Origin: Pyramidobacter sp.
GTDB lineage: Bacteria; Synergistota; Synergistia; Synergistales; Dethiosulfovibrionaceae
Direction of reading: 5' to 3'
Assembly: GCA_016286835.1 (NCBI GenBank)
Contig: JAEEUD010000028.1
Span: 1 to 11,682 of the forward strand
DNA length: 11,682 bases
Below, in pieces: positions 7,107-11,682 of this stretch (its first letter is position 1; the number at the start of each line of letters is the position of its first letter). Below the pieces are notes generated by a model, which did no database searches, had not been told where the DNA came from, and worked only from the letters and a program-made list of their open reading frames with translations. The translations under genes were made by a program, and so were the position numbers.

Positions 7107-7116
7107 GCGAACAAAC

Positions 7117-7551
7117 ATGAACGTCATCGTCAAGATCCTTCGGGACAGCCCGGAAATCCCGCTTCCCGAATACGCCACGCCGCAGTCGGCGGGCATGGAT
7201 CTGCGAGCCAACGAAGGACTGGTGCTCAACCCCGGCGAAACGGCCGGGGTGGGCACGGGACTTCGCATCGAGCTGCCCGAAGGCTTCGAGGCGCAGATTC
7301 GCCCCCGCAGCGGCCTGGCGCTCAAACACGCCATTTCCGTGCCCAACGCTCCCGGCACGATCGACGCCGATTACCGCGGCGAGATCCGTGTCATTCTCAT
7401 CAATCTGGGCAAAGAACCGTTCGTCATCAAAAAGGGCGACCGCATCGCGCAGATGGTCGTCGCCCCTGTTACACGCGCCGTCTGGCAGCCCGTCGATGCG
7501 CTCGGAGAGAGCGAGCGCGGCGAAGGCGGTTTCGGCCACACCGGCGTTTAA
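7117..7551 (+). CDS. dut: Deoxyuridine 5'-triphosphate nucleotidohydrolase (dUTPase)
   Basis: This is a 144-residue trimeric enzyme that converts dUTP to dUMP and pyrophosphate, keeping uracil out of DNA and supplying dUMP for dTMP synthesis. All five family motifs are present: I SAGMDLRA (24-31), II RPRSGLALK (62-70), III GTIDADYRGEIRV (80-92, Asp83 being the water-activating residue and Tyr86 the uracil-stacking one), IV RIAQMVV (109-115) and V RGEGGFGHTG (134-143). Motif V has His where Ser is common. ATG 7117 is taken because the N-terminus MNVIVKILR fits the family; the frame runs on upstream into pnp, but that part is the pnp Arg/Gly tail read out of frame. No Shine-Dalgarno is visible in the 10-nt gap, so translation is probably coupled to pnp. 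Confidence 0.96.
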   Translation: MNVIVKILRDSPEIPLPEYATPQSAGMDLRANEGLVLNPGETAGVGTGLRIELPEGFEAQIRPRSGLALKHAISVPNAPGTIDADYRGEIRVILINLGKEPFVIKKGDRIAQMVVAPVTRAVWQPVDALGESERGEGGFGHTGV

Positions 7552-7569
7552 TCAAAAACAAGCAATCAG

Positions 7570-7599
7570 CGCGCTGAACGTCCCGTATGCGTTCAGGCG
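7570..7599 (+). promoter_or_regulatory. thrS leader hairpin resembling a tRNA-Thr anticodon arm
   Basis: CTGAACGT (7574-7581) pairs with GCGTTCAG (7589-7596): seven Watson-Crick pairs plus a T.G closing wobble. The loop is 7 nt, CCCGTAT (7582-7588). If numbered as an anticodon loop, positions 34-36 are CGT (7584-7586), the CGU anticodon of one tRNA-Thr, although position 33 is C rather than U. Three further pairs (7570-7572 with 7597-7599) extend the stem past a bulged G7573. The hairpin ends directly before AAGGAGG (7600-7606). E. coli threonyl-tRNA synthetase represses its own mRNA by binding anticodon-arm mimics just upstream of the Shine-Dalgarno; a similar role here is inference. Confidence 0.45.
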
Positions 7600-7617
7600 A
7601 AGGAGGAAATATCAACC

Positions 7618-9528
7618 ATGTACAAGTACAGCGGCCCTGAGGGCCAGATGCTCGAAAGCGAAGCGCTCAAAGCCGGCGACGTGCTCGCCGCGTGGAAACT
7701 GAACAAGGGCGCCATCGCCGCTGCCGTTGACGGCAAGGCCGTCGATCTCGACGTGCTCGTGGATCATGACGCGGCCGTCGCGCCCGTCGTTCCCGCCTCG
7801 GAAGAGGGACTCGACATCGTTCGCCACTCCACGGCCCACCTGCTGGCCGAAGCTGTGTGCCATCTCTATCCCGGCGCCGTCGTTGCCATCGGCCCCACCA
7901 TCAAGGACGGATTCTATTACGACATCCAGTTCCCCGAGGCGATTTCCGAGGCTGACCTTCCTGCCATCGAGAAGGAAATGCACAAGATCGCCAAGCGTTC
8001 TGTGCCTCTCCGCCGCGAGCGCATTGCCCGCGAAGAGGCGATTAGGCTTTTCACCGAGCGCAACGATCCCTATAAAGTCGAGATCCTGAACGAGATCACC
8101 GACGACACCGTCAACGTCTACTGGCAGGACGACTACGTCGACCTCTGCCGCGGCCCTCACGTTCCCAACACCTCGTACCTCAAGCACTTCAAGCTGCTTT
8201 CGCTGGCCGGCGCGTACTGGCGCGGCGACGAGCACAACATCATGCTCACCCGCATCTACGGCACGGCTTTCAACACCGCCGAAGAGCTTGACGCCTACAT
8301 CACCCGCATGGAAGAAGCCCGTCGCCGCGACCATCGCCGCATCGGCAAGGAGCTCGATCTTTTCAGCCTCCACAACGAAGGCGTCGGCTTCCCGTTCTTC
8401 CATCCCAAGGGCATGGTCGTCATGAACAAACTCATGTCCTTCTGGCGCCACATGCATTTCCTGAACGGCTACACCGAAGCCCGCACCCCTCAGATCCTCA
8501 ATCGCGACCTCTGGCTCCAGTCCGGTCACTGGGACCACTACCGCGAGAACATGTACTTCACCACCATCGACGAGATCCCGCACGCCATCAAGCCGATGAA
8601 CTGCCCCGGCGGCATCATCATCTACAAGACCGCCATGCACAGCTACCGAGAGCTGCCCATCCGCATGGGCGAGCTGGGCATCGTCCACCGTCACGAGCTT
8701 TCCGGCGCGCTGCACGGCCTCATGCGTGTCCGCTGCTTCACCCAGGACGACGCCCATCACTTCTGCACTCCGGAGCAGATCAAGGACGAAGTCAAGCTGA
8801 TCATGAAGCTGGACGACTACGTTTATACCCACGTCTTCGGCTTCAAGTATCATGTCGAACTGTCCACCCGCCCCGAGAACAGCATGGGCAGCGACGAGCT
8901 CTGGGCCACGGCCGAGAACGCTCTTCGCGAGACCCTCGAAGAGACCGGCACGCCCTACGTGCTCAACCCCGGCGACGGCGCGTTCTATGGCCCCAAGATC
9001 GACTTCCATCTTGAAGACTGCATCGGACGTACCTGGCAGTGCGGCACCATCCAGCTCGACTTCACCATGCCCGAGAAGTTCGACATGACCTATGTCGGCG
9101 CCGACGGCAAGGAGCACCGTCCTGTCATGCTGCACCGTACCATCCTCGGTAGCATCGAGCGTTTCATGGGCATCCTCATCGAGAATTACGCCGGCGTGTT
9201 CCCTTACTGGCTTGCGCCCGTCCAGGTCAAGCTCCTCGCCGTCAGCGAAGATCACCTTGCCTATGCCCGCGAAGTCATGATGAAGCTTCAGGATCTCAAC
9301 GTCCGCGTCGAGATCGACGCTCGTGACGAAAAACTCGGCCGCAAGATCCGTGACGCCCAGATGGAGAAGGTGCCTTACATGGTCGTCATCGGCGACAAGG
9401 AAGTGGAAGGCAACACCCTCGCCGTCCGCGACCGCGCCAAGGGCGACCTGGGCGCGATGAGCTTCGACGCCTTTGCGCAGCTTCTCGCCGAGCAGTACGA
9501 TCCCGAAAAGGAAAACTTCCGCGCTTAG
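7618..9528 (+). CDS. thrS: Threonyl-tRNA synthetase
   Basis: This is a 636-residue class II enzyme that charges tRNA-Thr in the cytoplasm. In order: a TGS domain (~1-60); the editing domain (~65-220) with HSTAH (His70, His74) and C177/H181 in CRGPH, which removes mischarged serine; the class II catalytic core (~240-535) with Cys329 (MNCPGG), His380 (DDAHH) and His506 (MLHRT) as the expected zinc ligands, motif 2 around HRHELSGALHGLMRVR and motif 3 around GSIERFMG; and the anticodon-binding domain (~536-636). Length is close to E. coli ThrRS (642). ATG 7618 has AAGGAGG (7600-7606) 11 nt upstream. It is the last gene of the pnp-dut-thrS cluster; the common infC-rpmI-rplT neighbours are absent and a terminator follows. 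All key residues are present. A leader hairpin may allow self-control. Confidence 0.98.
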   Translation: MYKYSGPEGQMLESEALKAGDVLAAWKLNKGAIAAAVDGKAVDLDVLVDHDAAVAPVVPASEEGLDIVRHSTAHLLAEAVCHLYPGAVVAIGPTIKDGFYYDIQFPEAISEADLPAIEKEMHKIAKRSVPLRRERIAREEAIRLFTERNDPYKVEILNEITDDTVNVYWQDDYVDLCRGPHVPNTSYLKHFKLLSLAGAYWRGDEHNIMLTRIYGTAFNTAEELDAYITRMEEARRRDHRRIGKELDLFSLHNEGVGFPFFHPKGMVVMNKLMSFWRHMHFLNGYTEARTPQILNRDLWLQSGHWDHYRENMYFTTIDEIPHAIKPMNCPGGIIIYKTAMHSYRELPIRMGELGIVHRHELSGALHGLMRVRCFTQDDAHHFCTPEQIKDEVKLIMKLDDYVYTHVFGFKYHVELSTRPENSMGSDELWATAENALRETLEETGTPYVLNPGDGAFYGPKIDFHLEDCIGRTWQCGTIQLDFTMPEKFDMTYVGADGKEHRPVMLHRTILGSIERFMGILIENYAGVFPYWLAPVQVKLLAVSEDHLAYAREVMMKLQDLNVRVEIDARDEKLGRKIRDAQMEKVPYMVVIGDKEVEGNTLAVRDRAKGDLGAMSFDAFAQLLAEQYDPEKENFRA

Positions 9529-9557
9529 TTCGCGCAACCAACAAGAATCACCAATAC

Positions 9558-9603
9558 AAAATCGGCCGCTCCGTCAGCAGGATTGACGGAGCGGCCGATT
9601 TTT
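9558..9603 (+). terminator. Terminator after thrS, long perfect hairpin
   Basis: A perfect 19-bp stem (9558-9576 with 9584-9602) with a 7-nt loop and five T at 9599-9603 ends the thrS transcript. The four A at its left base give a T-run on the other strand too, so it can act as a backup for the convergent htrA transcript. Confidence 0.93.
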
Positions 9604-9636
9604 AGTGCGCTGATGTTTTTGATTTATAGAGGGAAG

Positions 9637-9666
9637 AAAAAAAGAGCGCTGAAAGATTCAGCGCTC
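9637..9666 (-). terminator. Terminator after htrA
   Basis: On the minus strand a perfect 10-bp stem (9644-9653 with 9657-9666, 3-nt loop) is followed by seven T (complement of 9637-9643). It begins 8 nt after the htrA stop codon. Confidence 0.92.
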
Positions 9667-9674
9667 AAAGCATG

Positions 9675-11072
<1,398 letters not shown>

Positions 11073-11097
11073 GGTCGAATCACCTCCATTGAAATAA

Positions 11098-11111
11098 GAC
11101 GCATGTGCGTC
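11098..11111. repeat. Inverted repeat in the htrA leader
   Basis: GACGCA and TGCGTC are separated by two bases, forming a 14-bp near-perfect dyad. It lies just after the predicted htrA start and 10 nt before the Shine-Dalgarno on that strand. It could be an operator or a small RNA hairpin; nothing identifies the factor. Confidence 0.4.
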
Positions 11112-11123
11112 AGTACGCCGTAT

Positions 11124-11151
11124 ATGATAGCCGAAAAATGAAATTCGTCCA
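11124..11151 (-). promoter_or_regulatory. Promoter for htrA
   Basis: On the minus strand TGGACG (complement of 11146-11151), a 16-bp spacer and TATCAT (complement of 11124-11129). The start would be near 11117, giving a ~45-nt leader. The ten bases GCTATCATAT around the -10 are the same as at the mce promoter (629-638). Confidence 0.55.
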
Positions 11152-11289
11152 TTGATGATTTCTACAAAATTGATGAACTGATTTTTATTGACCAATGGCG
11201 CGAGGTCAGAAGCGTTCATTCTTCGCTTAAAGTAGGGCGTGAAAGAGAAGTGAAATCGAAAAAGAGACAGAAAATTTCTTCTACAAATG

Positions 11290-11314
11290 AGAAAGGGTTG
11301 AATTCGCCCTTTCT
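11290..11314. repeat. Inverted repeat at the rRNA promoter -35 region
   Basis: AGAAAGGG (11290-11297) pairs with CCCTTTCT (11307-11314) across a 9-bp centre. The right arm covers the place of the rRNA -35 hexamer. There is no T-run after either arm, so a terminator is unlikely; an operator or cruciform near the promoter is possible. Confidence 0.4.
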
Positions 11315-11337
11315 GAATTGTCTAATGTCAGTATAAT
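11310..11337 (+). promoter_or_regulatory. rRNA operon promoter
   Basis: A fully consensus TATAAT at 11332-11337 has a poor -35 (TTTCTG, 11310-11315) at 16 bp. Upstream DNA at 11250-11290 is A/T-tract rich, like an UP element. The start would be near 11344, about 225 nt before mature 16S. Confidence 0.6.
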
Positions 11338-11343
11338 GGAGTG

Positions 11344-11568
11344 AGAAGATGAAATGAGAAATAAAAAAGTCAGCAAGAGGCAACAATATGAAATATATTG
11401 AGATAAGAGTATACAAAAAGAGAGAGTAGACAGAAAGTGGTAAGGCGAGTAGAATTCCCCATGTTGCGCGCCGGACAGCCCGGCTGAACAGCACGCACGG
11501 CACCTTGACAAAGGAAAAGGATGAAGAGAAGCCAAGCAAGTAAGGCGGGCTAAGGAAAGCCGATTTTA
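11344..11568 (+). ncRNA. Leader of the rRNA transcript (pre-16S)
   Basis: This gene-free stretch lies between the rRNA promoter and 16S. Its first ~110 nt are strikingly purine-rich on the plus strand (25 pyrimidines in 11341-11450, hand count). The second half is GC-richer and can form a small hairpin (GCCGG 11470-11474 with CCGGC 11480-11484). A short GGCT/AGCC stem lies just before 16S. I do not see a clear boxA. The rest of the gap left of the promoter (11152-11289) holds nothing I recognise. Confidence 0.55.

Positions 11569-11682
<114 letters not shown>

Noticed and set aside
6994..7116. N-terminal extension of dUTPase by 41 residues
   Set aside because: The added part is the Arg/Gly tail of pnp read in another frame, and dUTPases start at the position matching ATG 7117.
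7612..9537. A 641-codon open frame on the minus strand opposite thrS
   Set aside because: It mirrors thrS almost end to end, has a low-complexity V/D/G/E-rich product with no family features, and arises from the GC-rich third-base codon use of the real gene. Long minus frames opposite pnp (5073-6032, 6123-7358) and the symporter (2875-3744), and plus frames opposite the Sel1 gene (1220-2479) and htrA (9672-11141), are rejected for the same reason.
11073..11219. N-terminal extension of HtrA by 49 residues
   Set aside because: It would place coding sequence over the promoter and Shine-Dalgarno and put the signal peptide in the interior of the protein.
11505..11510. A perfect TTGACA -35 hexamer in the rRNA leader
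   Set aside because: No -10-like sequence occurs 16-18 bp downstream (the region is purine-rich), so it is not supported as a second rRNA promoter.
11216..11539. A 107-codon hydrophobic open frame on the minus strand in the rRNA leader
   Set aside because: It begins at TTG without a Shine-Dalgarno, lies antisense to the rRNA promoter and leader, and its hydrophobicity follows from reading a purine-rich strand backwards (many T-rich codons).

Overview
The window is a stretch of bacterial chromosome, GC-rich in its genes and AT-rich in its control regions. It has good Shine-Dalgarno sequences, sigma70-type promoters and hairpin/T-run terminators. The first ~114 nt of a 16S rRNA at the right end, together with the gene content, suggest Synergistota, perhaps near Pyramidobacter or Jonquetella. 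That placement is from memory of such 16S starts, not from a search. I see no CRISPR array, transposase, integrase, tRNA or phage gene; the genes are housekeeping and the interest lies mostly in the non-coding leaders.

Layout, left to right. (1) The 3' part of a type IV prepilin peptidase gene (1-567, +). (2) Methylmalonyl-CoA epimerase (682-1092, +), with its own extended -10 promoter and a strong terminator. (3) Convergent to it, a secreted protein of eight Sel1 repeats (1166-2554, -). (4) A ~300-nt AT-rich divergent promoter region, then a sodium:alanine/glycine symporter (2851-4209, +). (5) rpsO (ribosomal protein S15) with its own promoter, a ~113-nt structured leader and its own terminator. 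(6) A pnp-dut-thrS cluster (4827-9528, +) with one promoter seen before pnp and one terminator after thrS. (7) Two adjacent terminators, then convergent htrA (a Do/HtrA-type periplasmic protease, 9675-11072, -). (8) A ~500-nt gene-free region holding the htrA promoter, a consensus -10 element for the rRNA operon and a purine-rich rRNA leader, then the start of 16S rRNA (about 11569 to the window edge).

How the genes fit together. rpsO, pnp, dut and thrS form an RNA/translation/nucleotide block: ribosome subunit, RNA turnover, dUTP removal and threonyl-tRNA supply. The epimerase belongs to methylmalonyl-CoA (propionate/succinate) metabolism, and with the amino-acid symporter it would suit an amino-acid-fermenting anaerobe (inference). 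HtrA and the Sel1 protein both carry signal peptides and should act in the cell envelope.

Most interesting signals. A hairpin just upstream of the thrS Shine-Dalgarno has a 7-nt loop with CGU at anticodon positions 34-36, like a tRNA-Thr anticodon arm; this would resemble the E. coli thrS operator but lies inside a pnp-dut-thrS cluster. The rpsO leader can be folded by hand into a branched structure that buries its Shine-Dalgarno, as expected for an S15 autoregulatory element. Both are hand folds and need comparative support.
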